This document shows positions 16,345 through 24,353 of a stretch of 64,000 nucleotides of DNA, piece by piece (the stretch's first letter is position 1; every line of letters starts with the position of its first letter). The stretch is taken from contig CAVTBC010000001.1 of the NCBI GenBank assembly GCA_963732865.1, forward strand, positions 1 to 64,000, given 5' to 3'. Made by a program: the position numbers and the translations under genes. Source of the stretch: JADLGL01 sp963732865 (GTDB lineage Bacteria; Pseudomonadota; Alphaproteobacteria; Rhizobiales; Kaistiaceae). The notes beneath the pieces were generated by a model. It did no database searches. It was not told where the DNA came from and saw nothing but the letters and a program-made list of their open reading frames with translations.

Positions 16345-17766
16345 TCAGAACTGGAAGTAGATGAAGGGCGCCGACTCCGGCGGAGCGATCAGCATCAGCC
16401 CCACCATTGCCGCGCCGAACAGGCCGATCTGCGCCCCGAGCCCGCGATCAGCGAGCCAGATCGACCATGAACCGCGCCATGTCGGCGGGATGAACTGCCC
16501 GATGAAGCCGAGGGCGATGAGGAGAACGACGAGCAGCGAGGCCATGTCCGGCGCCTGCGGCCGCGTGAAGATGCCGCTGAAATATTCGCCGGCCGTGGTG
16601 AGGTCCGGCGCCCGGAAGACGATCCAGGTGCAGATGAGAAACAGGAAGGTGAGCAGCCAGGCGAGGACACGATAGGAGAGGAGCGCCTTGAGGCGGCCGC
16701 TGGTCTTCGTCATGTGCCACAGATGCACCCAGACGAGGGCGAGGCCATGAACGGCGCCCCAGACCAGGAAGGTGGTGTTGGCGCCGTGCCACAGGCCGCC
16801 GAGCACCATGGTGATCATCAGATTGATGACGATGCGCGGCGTCTTTCGCCGGCTGCCGCCGAGCGGAATGTAAACGTAGTCACGCAGCCAGGTGGACAAC
16901 GTGATGTGCCAGCGGCGCCAGAACTCCTGAACGGAGAGCGACCGGTAGGGCTGATTGAAGTTCTCCGGGAAACGGTAGCCGAGGATCGCGGCGAGGCCGA
17001 TGGCGATGCTCGAATAGGCGCTGAAGTCGAAATAGATCTGGAAGGCATAGGCGGTGGCGGCGAGCGCCAGATCACCTGAACCGTATGCCGACGGGGCGTT
17101 GAACACAGGCTCGACGATCGTGACGGCAAGATAGTTGGCCGCGATCATCTTCTTCCAGAGCCCCGAGAAAATGAGCATCAGCGCCTCGGCATAGGGGATC
17201 GCCGTGCGGTCCGGCTTCTCCTGCAACTGCGGAATGAACGAGGCGGCGCGCACGATCGGACCGGCGACGAGGTGCGGGAAGAAGCTGATGTAGAGGAGGA
17301 CGTCGATGAAGGAGCGGGACGGCACCGAGCGGTGCGTGAAGGTGTCGACCATGTAGGAGATGGCGTGGAAGGTGAAAAATGAAATCGCCACAGGCGTCGC
17401 GACGGCGATGAAGTTGAGATGCAGCCCGAGAATGTCGAGCAGCGACGAGTTCATCAGCAGCGACAGCAGGTAGTTGTAATATTTGAAATAGGCGAGGTCG
17501 CCGACAACGATGATGATGGCGATGGTCAGAATGGCGATGCGGATTCGCCGGCTCCGGATCCGCTGATTGAACCAGCCGACGGCGAAGGCGAGGGCCACGA
17601 CCCCGACCATGATCGCCGCGAAGGCGATGCTCCAGAAACTGTAGAACAACAGGCTCGCAGCAATCAGAACGAGCTTGTTGGCGGTATTGCCGAGCGCCCG
17701 CGCTACCGCCGTTGTGCCGAGCACGAAGACGAAGAAGATCGCAAAGTCGATGGTCGGGAAGAGCAT
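16345..17766 (-). CDS. MBOAT family membrane-bound O-acyltransferase, AlgI-like
   Basis: 473 residues with about 10-12 membrane segments. Hallmarks: NQPYRSLSVQEFWRRWHITL, STWLRDYVYIPLGGSR, and the invariant His in MVLGGLWHGANTTFLVWGA. The AlgI/DltB/PatA group moves an acyl (usually acetyl) group from a cytoplasmic donor across the membrane to a partner that places it on an exported polymer. The start codon abuts the stop of the SGNH gene at 17767 with no gap. The nearest partners are the SGNH hydrolases upstream, the same pairing as AlgI with AlgJ/AlgX or PatA with PatB. The acceptor polymer is not shown by the sequence. Confidence 0.93.
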   Translation of the reverse strand: MLFPTIDFAIFFVFVLGTTAVARALGNTANKLVLIAASLLFYSFWSIAFAAIMVGVVALAFAVGWFNQRIRSRRIRIAILTIAIIIVVGDLAYFKYYNYLLSLLMNSSLLDILGLHLNFIAVATPVAISFFTFHAISYMVDTFTHRSVPSRSFIDVLLYISFFPHLVAGPIVRAASFIPQLQEKPDRTAIPYAEALMLIFSGLWKKMIAANYLAVTIVEPVFNAPSAYGSGDLALAATAYAFQIYFDFSAYSSIAIGLAAILGYRFPENFNQPYRSLSVQEFWRRWHITLSTWLRDYVYIPLGGSRRKTPRIVINLMITMVLGGLWHGANTTFLVWGAVHGLALVWVHLWHMTKTSGRLKALLSYRVLAWLLTFLFLICTWIVFRAPDLTTAGEYFSGIFTRPQAPDMASLLVVLLIALGFIGQFIPPTWRGSWSIWLADRGLGAQIGLFGAAMVGLMLIAPPESAPFIYFQF

Positions 17767-19011
17767 CTATTGCTGCGGCGCTGGAGAAATCAGGGTCGTC
17801 AGGAAATCGGCGAATATCTCGGCGCTGTATTGATAGCCCGCCGTGGTGAGATGGATGCGGTCGGACCCGTAGAAGGTGATCGCCTGTGTGCCGCGTTCGA
17901 TTTCGCAGGGCGTAGGGAGGGCGGCCGCCCAGTCCCAAACCGCCGCCTCGACGGCAGCGGCGGCCTCTCGCTGGGCGTCGCGCACGGCGAGGAGATTGGG
18001 GGGAATGTTCCAGCATTCGTAGCCGGTGGGGCCACAATCGCCACCGGTGCAGCGCCCGTCGCGCGCACCGAGCGGCGGCAGCACGACGACGATCTGAGAG
18101 GTCGGGTGGTCGGCGGCAATGGTCTCAAGCAGGCCCTGATAATTGGCCTCGTAGCGGGCGATGTTGAGGTTGTCGTCGAAGCCCTCATTGGTGCCGAAGG
18201 CGATAACGATCATGTCGGGATCGAGACGTTTCAGATCGTCCGCCAGCGTCGACTGGTCGATGTCGAGGACCAGATTCACCGTGGCGCCCGGATAGCCAAC
18301 GCTGAGATAGGAGACCCCCGACTGATCCTGATGGACCATGACGCCGGTGACGGTGACCGGCCGCGCGTCGTCGGTGCGGATGGTCAGCGTTTCGAAGGCG
18401 CCGGTGCCGGCAATCGGGATAAGGCGCTTGATCAGGGGCGTGTCGTCGGCACCGTCAAGGTCGAAGGTGTCAACCAACTGGCCGTCAAGCAGGACGTCGA
18501 CCGCGCCGCCGCCGGTCGCCGTCAGGAACGACAAGTCGATGGCGGTGAAGCTGATGGGGTGGAATGCGGTGAAGTCGATGCTTTCTCCCGTCGCTTCGGC
18601 CTCAGCGGTGTAGCCGCTAAGCCAGAAGCGGCCGCGCGGACTGGATGAACGCACCCGTTCGTAGTTCCAGCCGGAGGATGCATTGATGCGGAAGACATTG
18701 GAGCGGACGCCGGCCTGCGGTACGCCAGGCGGCAGCAGGACGCCGCCCTCACCGAAGCGGCTCTGCAGGACATCACGGACGCGGCCAGTGAAGATGTCCG
18801 CGGCGGTGTGGCTGTCGCCAATGTGGAGAACGACGTAGCCGCCATGCAGCTGCGGGGGCGGCTCGGTCGCGTCCGGTGCGGAGGTCTGCGTGCCCGAAGC
18901 AACGGGCGCCGGCGTCTCAGACCCGTTGGCGCTGAGATAGATGTAGGCAAGCGCCATCAAGACGATTGCCGCCGCCCCAATCCCGATCCAGCCTAGGAAG
19001 CGACGTCGCAA
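17767..19011 (-). CDS. Exported SGNH/GDSL hydrolase, likely acyl transfer partner of the MBOAT
   Basis: 414 residues from a TTG at 19011, 6 bases after the upstream stop. An N-terminal anchor (WIGIGAAAIVLMALAYIYL) is followed by a linker. The SGNH core has block I VVLHIGDSHTAADIFTG, a jelly-roll-like insert (about residues 130-240; AVDVLLDGQLVDTFDL), block III VIAFGTNEGFDD and block V GSDRIHLTTAGYQY with Asp and His. The inserted beta domain and N-terminal anchor match SGNH proteins that work with MBOATs in peptidoglycan or exopolysaccharide O-acetylation. It should act in the periplasm. Confidence 0.88.
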   Translation of the reverse strand: MRRRFLGWIGIGAAAIVLMALAYIYLSANGSETPAPVASGTQTSAPDATEPPPQLHGGYVVLHIGDSHTAADIFTGRVRDVLQSRFGEGGVLLPPGVPQAGVRSNVFRINASSGWNYERVRSSSPRGRFWLSGYTAEAEATGESIDFTAFHPISFTAIDLSFLTATGGGAVDVLLDGQLVDTFDLDGADDTPLIKRLIPIAGTGAFETLTIRTDDARPVTVTGVMVHQDQSGVSYLSVGYPGATVNLVLDIDQSTLADDLKRLDPDMIVIAFGTNEGFDDNLNIARYEANYQGLLETIAADHPTSQIVVVLPPLGARDGRCTGGDCGPTGYECWNIPPNLLAVRDAQREAAAAVEAAVWDWAAALPTPCEIERGTQAITFYGSDRIHLTTAGYQYSAEIFADFLTTLISPAPQQ

Positions 19012-19017
19012 TGCCGA

Positions 19018-19758
19018 TCACACGCCCAGACACGTTGACGTCGTGTCGGCGGCATAGCCCTGCGTTATCATGGCACTGAGGAGGACCGGCTTGAGATAGG
19101 TGCCCAGCAAATCATATCCGGCCGTTGTGAAGTGGACGCCATCGGAAGCGCGAAGCTGAACGACGGTGCCACGCGGACCGACGCCATAAGGCGCGAAGCC
19201 GTCGGCACCTTCCAGCTGCCACGGTCTGACATACATGACGTGCGGCGTCTGGCGGGCGACCGCTTCGTAAATCTGGTTCTCCAACTGCACGTGTTCGTTG
19301 GCCTGTTGATCGCGCAGCGCCGGGATGCCGACGATTACGGCGATGGCGCCGTTGGCGGTGGCATCGACGTAGAAGGCGCGGACGCGTTCGGCGTAGGCGG
19401 TGATCCACGCATCCGTGCCGAGCGGGGTCCTGGTGCCGTCTGGCGCCACGATCGGCTGCTGGTCGTTCAGGCCCACCGACATGACGAAGATGTCCGGGGC
19501 GTACTGGTTGCTGATCTCAAGCACGTGGCTAGCCCAATCGAGTCGGTCAGGCCGCGCAAGCCCCGTTCCGTTCTGAGCCTCTCGCAACAGGGTGAAACCA
19601 GTGGGGCAGGTCTTCCCGGCGGTCATTCGGACGAAAGCGCCCCAAAGTCCGTCCGACATCGAATCGCCGACGAAGGCGATTCCGGCCGACGCCGCCGAGC
19701 TCACGCTGCAGATGCAAAAAAGCACCACAGCGCCGAAAAACTGTGTTCGCCGTACCAA
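19018..19758 (-). CDS. Secreted SGNH hydrolase
   Basis: 246 residues if started at the TTG at 19758, preceded by GGGAGG at 8 bases; the start at 19830 would put 24 charged residues before the signal. The signal peptide covers TQFFGAVVLFCICSVSSAAS. Catalytic blocks: IAFVGDSMSDGLWGAF (Ser), SVGLNDQQP (Asn), ASDGVHFTTAGYD (Asp, His). It belongs to the DUF459-like SGNH group often found with MBOATs. Four cysteines are spread through the protein. Third gene of the capA-led operon. Confidence 0.85.
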   Translation of the reverse strand: MVRRTQFFGAVVLFCICSVSSAASAGIAFVGDSMSDGLWGAFVRMTAGKTCPTGFTLLREAQNGTGLARPDRLDWASHVLEISNQYAPDIFVMSVGLNDQQPIVAPDGTRTPLGTDAWITAYAERVRAFYVDATANGAIAVIVGIPALRDQQANEHVQLENQIYEAVARQTPHVMYVRPWQLEGADGFAPYGVGPRGTVVQLRASDGVHFTTAGYDLLGTYLKPVLLSAMITQGYAADTTSTCLGV

Positions 19759-19850
19759 GAGAGGGGCCTCCCAAATATCCGCGTCGTTCCGTTGGCGTCG
19801 CCAACCCCGAGCAAAATCAATGCGGGGCAAGCCGGCGGAGCGTTTTGTAG

Positions 19851-20765
19851 CTAATAGCCGATGGCTACATTTTGCCGGATCGGATTAGGGATTGGAATGG
19901 GCGGCGCTGTCGCGAGTTGTTGAACGAAGGGCGGCCGTGGCATCGGGATTGGCACGGTCATTTCCGGTGCCGGAGGGGGACGAGCCGCCATGGCGTCGAG
20001 CACTGCGGCGGCGATCGAGGCCGGCGCTTCGGGCTCGGCGACGAAGGCGGTCGTCTCGATCGCTGCAATCGGTGCGGGTGCCTGGGGCGTGACCGTTGCG
20101 GTTGTCGTGTGGTCCACCGTGACGCCGGCAACCCGGATCGGATTCGGCACTGGCGGCGGGATAGGAAGGTCCGCCATGCCGGTGCTGGGGTCCAGGCCGG
20201 CGGCAGTCGCCGCGATCGACCAAAGGCGCTGATAGCCGGTCATGTTGAAATGGACGCCGTCCGAGCCGCGCACCGAGCGGTCGCAAATCGACGGGTCGCG
20301 CATGCTGGCATAGGTGATGCCCAGGCTGCCAAGCTGCGTGGCCAGATGCTGGTCGAGTTCCCGCGAGGCGGAGTCCCAATCCTTGAAGACGCAGGGCGGA
20401 CCGATCCAGACCAGCGTCAGGTTTCGTGCGCTGGCGGCGTCGACGATGCGCTGGACGTAGTTCTCGACATTGACGACGTAGCCCACGGCATCATTCGTGC
20501 CGAGACTGACGAACACAAGCGAGCCGCGCGGCACCTGGGCGATCTGCTGGAAAATCACGTCGCTGCTGATGCGGACGCTGTTGGCGGCGAGGCTATCGGA
20601 ATGCGGCGCGGCCCAGCCGACGCCGACGCCGATGCTGTCGCCAATGATGTAGTAGGCGAGCGCCGGCTGTGCGGCGAGCAAGAGCACGACGCACAGCGGG
20701 GCCGAAGCCCAACGTATCCATCGGCGTCCTTCGCGTTTCTGTTTGGCGTGCGTACTCGGCAACAC
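19851..20765 (-). CDS. Secreted SGNH hydrolase with a Pro-rich tail
   Basis: 304 residues from a GTG at 20765, with GGGAG 5 bases upstream. Signal peptide WASAPLCVVLLLAAQPALA. Blocks: YYIIGDSIGVGVGW (Ser), VSLGTNDAVG (Asn), GSDGVHFNMTGY (Asp and His). The last 110 residues are Pro/Ala-rich (PIPPPVPNPIRV, then PPIPIPNPIRQNVAIGY) and probably span the cell wall or bind a partner. It follows capA by 14 bases. The tail distinguishes it from the other three SGNH proteins here. Confidence 0.86.
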   Translation of the reverse strand: MLPSTHAKQKREGRRWIRWASAPLCVVLLLAAQPALAYYIIGDSIGVGVGWAAPHSDSLAANSVRISSDVIFQQIAQVPRGSLVFVSLGTNDAVGYVVNVENYVQRIVDAASARNLTLVWIGPPCVFKDWDSASRELDQHLATQLGSLGITYASMRDPSICDRSVRGSDGVHFNMTGYQRLWSIAATAAGLDPSTGMADLPIPPPVPNPIRVAGVTVDHTTTATVTPQAPAPIAAIETTAFVAEPEAPASIAAAVLDAMAARPPPAPEMTVPIPMPRPPFVQQLATAPPIPIPNPIRQNVAIGY

Positions 20766-20779
20766 CGGAACTCCCTGCG

Positions 20780-22024
20780 TCAGCGCGAAGCGGCCCCTTG
20801 CCCCGAGTTACGGCGCCCCCGCGGCCTTCCGACTGGATACTGCGAATCCGGCTTTTCTTGGCGGCGCCGGCGTGCCGCACCGTAATTTGGCCGCTGACCG
20901 GCGTCCGGCCGCCGGTGCGGGCTGGTGCGGGTTCCGGTGCCTTCGGGTCCGAGCGCCGCCAGCGTAGTCGGATAGGTGTGGGGTTCAAAGCCGCCGGCTA
21001 CGTCAAAGATCGGAGCGGTATCCGGGAAATCGGTGCGCGACAGATCCGCGATCAAGGTGGCGGCGGCAGCGGTGCCATCGACCTGCGGCGCGCCCGGAGG
21101 TGTCTGCTTGAAGGAGAAGACCTGCCCGGAGATGAGCGCGCCGTCGCGGGCGAGCGTAACCTCCAGCACGGGCGCGACGCCCATCGGACCGGTCAAATTG
21201 AAATAGACGTAGTTGCAGAAATTGCCGAGGCTGTAGGCGATCAGGCGGCCGTTATAGACCTCGAGCGCGCGCGGAACGTGCGGGCCATGGCCGAGCACGA
21301 GGTCGGCGCCATAGTCGATTGCCTGTCGCGCAAAGGAGACGATGTTGCCCCGGTCTTCGCCGAGGAAGACCTCGGTGGCGTTGCGGGTGTGCAGTGCCGA
21401 CGCGCCTTCGGCCCCAGCGTGAATGGAGACGACGAGGATGTCGTATTGTGCGGACAGGGTCGCGATCTCCTGTAGCAGCGGCCCGGGCACGTTGATATTG
21501 CGGGGACCGGGCGCGGTATCGGCGCCGAGGAAGGCGACGCTGACGCCGTCGACGCGGAACGTGGCTACGTCGCTGTCCTTGCCGGCATATTGGATGCCAT
21601 TGTCACGCAAGGCCTGTTCGGTGCCAACCAGGCCTTCGGTGCCGAAGTCCCAGCTATGATTGTTCGCGAGGGAGACGACATCAAAACCGGCGGCATGAAG
21701 ATTGGCGGCGTATTCGGGCGGCGTGCGGAAGGCGAAGGCGCGGCCATCGCTGACATCTTTGGTCGAATTGCGCGCTGTCGTCAGGGTGCCTTCAAGATTG
21801 CCGAAGGTAATGTCGGCGCCGCGCAGAACCGACGCGGCCTGCGAAAAGAGCCAGTTGCCGCCATCGGCGGGGAGGGCGTTCATCGGGTAGTTGCTGCCCA
21901 TCATGATGTCCCCGACCGCAGCAATGACGATGCCACGGTTGGCGGCGCCAGCCTGGTTCCCGATCGAGGAAAGAATGAATGCGGCCAGGACAAACGGCGA
22001 AGCCGGCTTAAGATACGCAGCCAT
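20780..22024 (-). CDS. CapA family metallophosphatase-fold protein, operon leader
   Basis: 414 residues from the ATG at 22024. A signal sequence (FVLAAFILSSIGNQAGA) is followed by the CapA/PGA_cap domain: IAAVGDIMMGSNYP, ITFGNLEGTL, SLANNHSWDFG, VVSIHAGAEG, VLGHGPHVPRALE, YSLGNF. These carry the metal-binding pattern of calcineurin-like phosphoesterases. Family members are needed for poly-gamma-glutamate capsule or act on other surface polymers; the reaction is unclear. The last 55 residues are basic and low in complexity, possibly disordered. It heads the operon and is divergent from a second CapA 117 bases away. Confidence 0.88.
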   Translation of the reverse strand: MAAYLKPASPFVLAAFILSSIGNQAGAANRGIVIAAVGDIMMGSNYPMNALPADGGNWLFSQAASVLRGADITFGNLEGTLTTARNSTKDVSDGRAFAFRTPPEYAANLHAAGFDVVSLANNHSWDFGTEGLVGTEQALRDNGIQYAGKDSDVATFRVDGVSVAFLGADTAPGPRNINVPGPLLQEIATLSAQYDILVVSIHAGAEGASALHTRNATEVFLGEDRGNIVSFARQAIDYGADLVLGHGPHVPRALEVYNGRLIAYSLGNFCNYVYFNLTGPMGVAPVLEVTLARDGALISGQVFSFKQTPPGAPQVDGTAAAATLIADLSRTDFPDTAPIFDVAGGFEPHTYPTTLAALGPEGTGTRTSPHRRPDAGQRPNYGAARRRRQEKPDSQYPVGRPRGRRNSGQGAASR

Positions 22025-22141
22025 CAAACGACTTCGCTTCTCAGATTGGACGCAACGGAAACAGCCGACAACAGTGCGAATCTGAACGATTTAGGTTAAC
22101 AAACCTTGGATTCGGCGTTCCCGGCGCCGAGGGGAGAGACG

Positions 22142-23338
22142 ATGACGAGGACGCCGATCACCGCAAGATTGCCGCCATGGGCTGGCCGCGCGTTGCGCGC
22201 CGGGCTCGCCGCATTCCTAAGCGTGACGCTATTTGCCGTGCAGGCGAGCGCGCAGCTCGACATGCGTTTCGCCAACGCCTGTCAGCGCTCGTTCCGGCAG
22301 ATCATCATTGCCGGCGTCGGCGACGTGCTGCCGCATCAGCCGCTGCAATCACAGGCTGCGGCGGCCGGGACCTACGAGCCGTTCTGGGCGGACGTGATGC
22401 CGCTGCTCCATCAGGCGGACATTCTCTATGCCAATCTGGAGACGCCGATCGCGGCGGGGGTCAACCGCTCGCAGCAGGCGGTGGCCGATCCGGGCTTCAC
22501 CTTCGACGATTATGTCTACACCGGCTATCCGCTGTTCAATACGAACCCGCATATCGCCGGCGACCTGCAGCATTCCGGATTCACGATCGTCTCGACTGCC
22601 AACAATCACGCCCTCGACCGCGGCTCGCTCGGCGTCGACCGTACGATCGAGGCGCTGCAAGCGGCCGGCCTGCCGTTCACCGGCACCCGCCATACCGGCA
22701 CCGACACGCCGTTCTATACGATCATCGAGGAGAACGGCTGGCGCATCGCCTTCATCGCCTGCACCTTCATGACCAACGGATTGCCCGATCCCCATCATCA
22801 GGTGCTGACCTGCTTCGACGACGAGGATTTCCTCCTCAGCCAAGTGTCGGCGCTTGCCGCCGACCGGTCGATCGACGCGGTGATCGTGACGCCGCATTGG
22901 GGCGACGTCGAAAACAGCCAGACAACGTCCCCGCGCAACATCGAGCTCGGCCATGCCTTGATCGAAGCCGGCGCGACCGCGGTCATCGGTACGCATGTCC
23001 ATGTGGTGCAGCCTTGGGAGCGCTACGTCGCCTCCGACGGCCGGGAAGGGCTGATCGTCTATTCGACCGGCAATTTCGTCAGCAACCAGTCAGCGACGTT
23101 CAACCGCATCGGCATGGCGGTGTTCGTTGGCCTCAGCAAGGACCGGCAGGGTCATGTCTGGGTCAACGGCGCGCGTTATCATCTCTTCACAGTGCATCGC
23201 TATCCGCATCGGGTGGAAAGCCTGACGCCGACCAACGATCCGGAGGCGGCGACGATTTTCCAGACGTTGCAGGGCATGCTCGGCACGGACCGGCAATTGC
23301 AGCCGGGCGAGCGTGTGGTGACCAATCCGGAATGCTGA
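22142..23338 (+). CDS. Second CapA family protein, divergent paralogue
   Basis: 398 residues from the ATG at 22142, preceded by GGGGAGAGACG. Signal peptide LRAGLAAFLSVTLFAVQASAQ. Domain motifs: IIAGVGDVLPHQPL, ILYANLETPI, STANNHALDRG, VIVTPHWGDVE, IGTHVHVVQPWE, YSTGNFV. Three cysteines outside the core may pair. It shares the family and the intergenic promoter region with the divergent capA but differs in sequence, so the two probably have distinct substrates or steps. Leads the plus-strand arm of the envelope block. Confidence 0.88.
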   Translation: MTRTPITARLPPWAGRALRAGLAAFLSVTLFAVQASAQLDMRFANACQRSFRQIIIAGVGDVLPHQPLQSQAAAAGTYEPFWADVMPLLHQADILYANLETPIAAGVNRSQQAVADPGFTFDDYVYTGYPLFNTNPHIAGDLQHSGFTIVSTANNHALDRGSLGVDRTIEALQAAGLPFTGTRHTGTDTPFYTIIEENGWRIAFIACTFMTNGLPDPHHQVLTCFDDEDFLLSQVSALAADRSIDAVIVTPHWGDVENSQTTSPRNIELGHALIEAGATAVIGTHVHVVQPWERYVASDGREGLIVYSTGNFVSNQSATFNRIGMAVFVGLSKDRQGHVWVNGARYHLFTVHRYPHRVESLTPTNDPEAATIFQTLQGMLGTDRQLQPGERVVTNPEC

Positions 23339-23440
23339 GGACGGGCCCGACGAACAAGCGCGCGGACGAGGTGTCGCTATTGTTAGGCCTTCAACGGAAT
23401 GTTACCCCAAGTCTATCGTTGGGGAGCTGAGGGGACGAGC

Positions 23441-24313
23441 GTGAATAGACGAGAATTTCTGCAGGTTATGGGCACGACGGCGTTGGCCACGGCGGTGCTG
23501 CCGCGCTTGGCGATGGCCGATGTGCCAAGGCCCTATGATTGGAACGCAACGCCGCCCTTCCTCCTCGATCAGGGCGACGCCTATATCGCGTGGATGGTCG
23601 AGAACCGCGGCGAGAACCCGACCTATCTGGCCGCGCACTGGGCGCGCTATGTGGCGCTCGTCAACAATGGCGATCTCACCGACGACAAGACGAAGCGCGG
23701 CTTCCTGATGACGCCGCGCGAGGAATTTGTGCTCGAGCGCAATCTCGCCCGGGCCTATGACCACGCCTATCTCGACATCGGCTATGGCGTCACGATTTCC
23801 GGCCCGCATCTGGTCGGGCGAATGACGCAGTCGATCGACGTGCAGCGCGGCGACAAGGTTCTCGAGGTCGGGACGGGTTCCGGTTATCAGTCGGCCTTCC
23901 TGTCCAACATGACCGACCAGGTCTGGACGATCGAGATCATCGCGCCTTTGGCGGCCCGCACCCGCAGCGTCTATGATGGTCTCATCGCGCGCGGCTACAC
24001 GGAGTATCGTGCCATCACGTCGAAATCGGCGGACGGCTATTATGGCTGGGAAGAGGCCGGCCCGTTCGACAAGATCATCGTCACTTGCGGCATCGATCAC
24101 GTGCCACCGCCGCTGCTGCAGCAGCTCAAGGTTGGCGGCATCATGGTCATCCCGGTTGGGCCGCCCGGCGCGCATCACGTCTTGAAGATCACCTCGTCGC
24201 AGGCGGCCGACGGCACGATCCGGGTCGACCGCACCGACATCTACAACGGCCGTATCGTTCCGTTCGTGCCCTTCACCAAGCTCGAAGGCGATCAGATCGT
24301 CGGCGTCCATTGA
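23441..24313 (+). CDS. Exported protein-L-isoaspartate O-methyltransferase family protein (Tat signal)
   Basis: 290 residues from the GTG at 23441, preceded by GAGGGGACGAGC. The N-terminus, NRREFLQVMGTTALATA, has the twin-arginine motif RRxFLQ and a signal core ending LAMADV. The rest is a PIMT-type Rossmann methyltransferase: ISGPHLVGRMTQ, VLEVGTGSGYQSAFL (SAM motif I), GPFDKIIVTCGIDHVPPPLL, GGIMVIPVG. PIMT normally repairs isoaspartyl residues in the cytoplasm using S-adenosylmethionine. Export in folded form by Tat would place it where SAM is not normally available, or deliver it with SAM bound. It may act on another exported substrate. Confidence 0.85.
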   Translation: MNRREFLQVMGTTALATAVLPRLAMADVPRPYDWNATPPFLLDQGDAYIAWMVENRGENPTYLAAHWARYVALVNNGDLTDDKTKRGFLMTPREEFVLERNLARAYDHAYLDIGYGVTISGPHLVGRMTQSIDVQRGDKVLEVGTGSGYQSAFLSNMTDQVWTIEIIAPLAARTRSVYDGLIARGYTEYRAITSKSADGYYGWEEAGPFDKIIVTCGIDHVPPPLLQQLKVGGIMVIPVGPPGAHHVLKITSSQAADGTIRVDRTDIYNGRIVPFVPFTKLEGDQIVGVH

Positions 24314-24353
24314 GCCAAGCTGACGGCGTTCGTCAGACCTTGAGGTGGCGACG

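Noticed and set aside
17419..18648. 409-residue plus-strand frame opposite the MBOAT and SGNH genes
   Set aside because: It spans the junction of two real minus-strand genes and has no motif.
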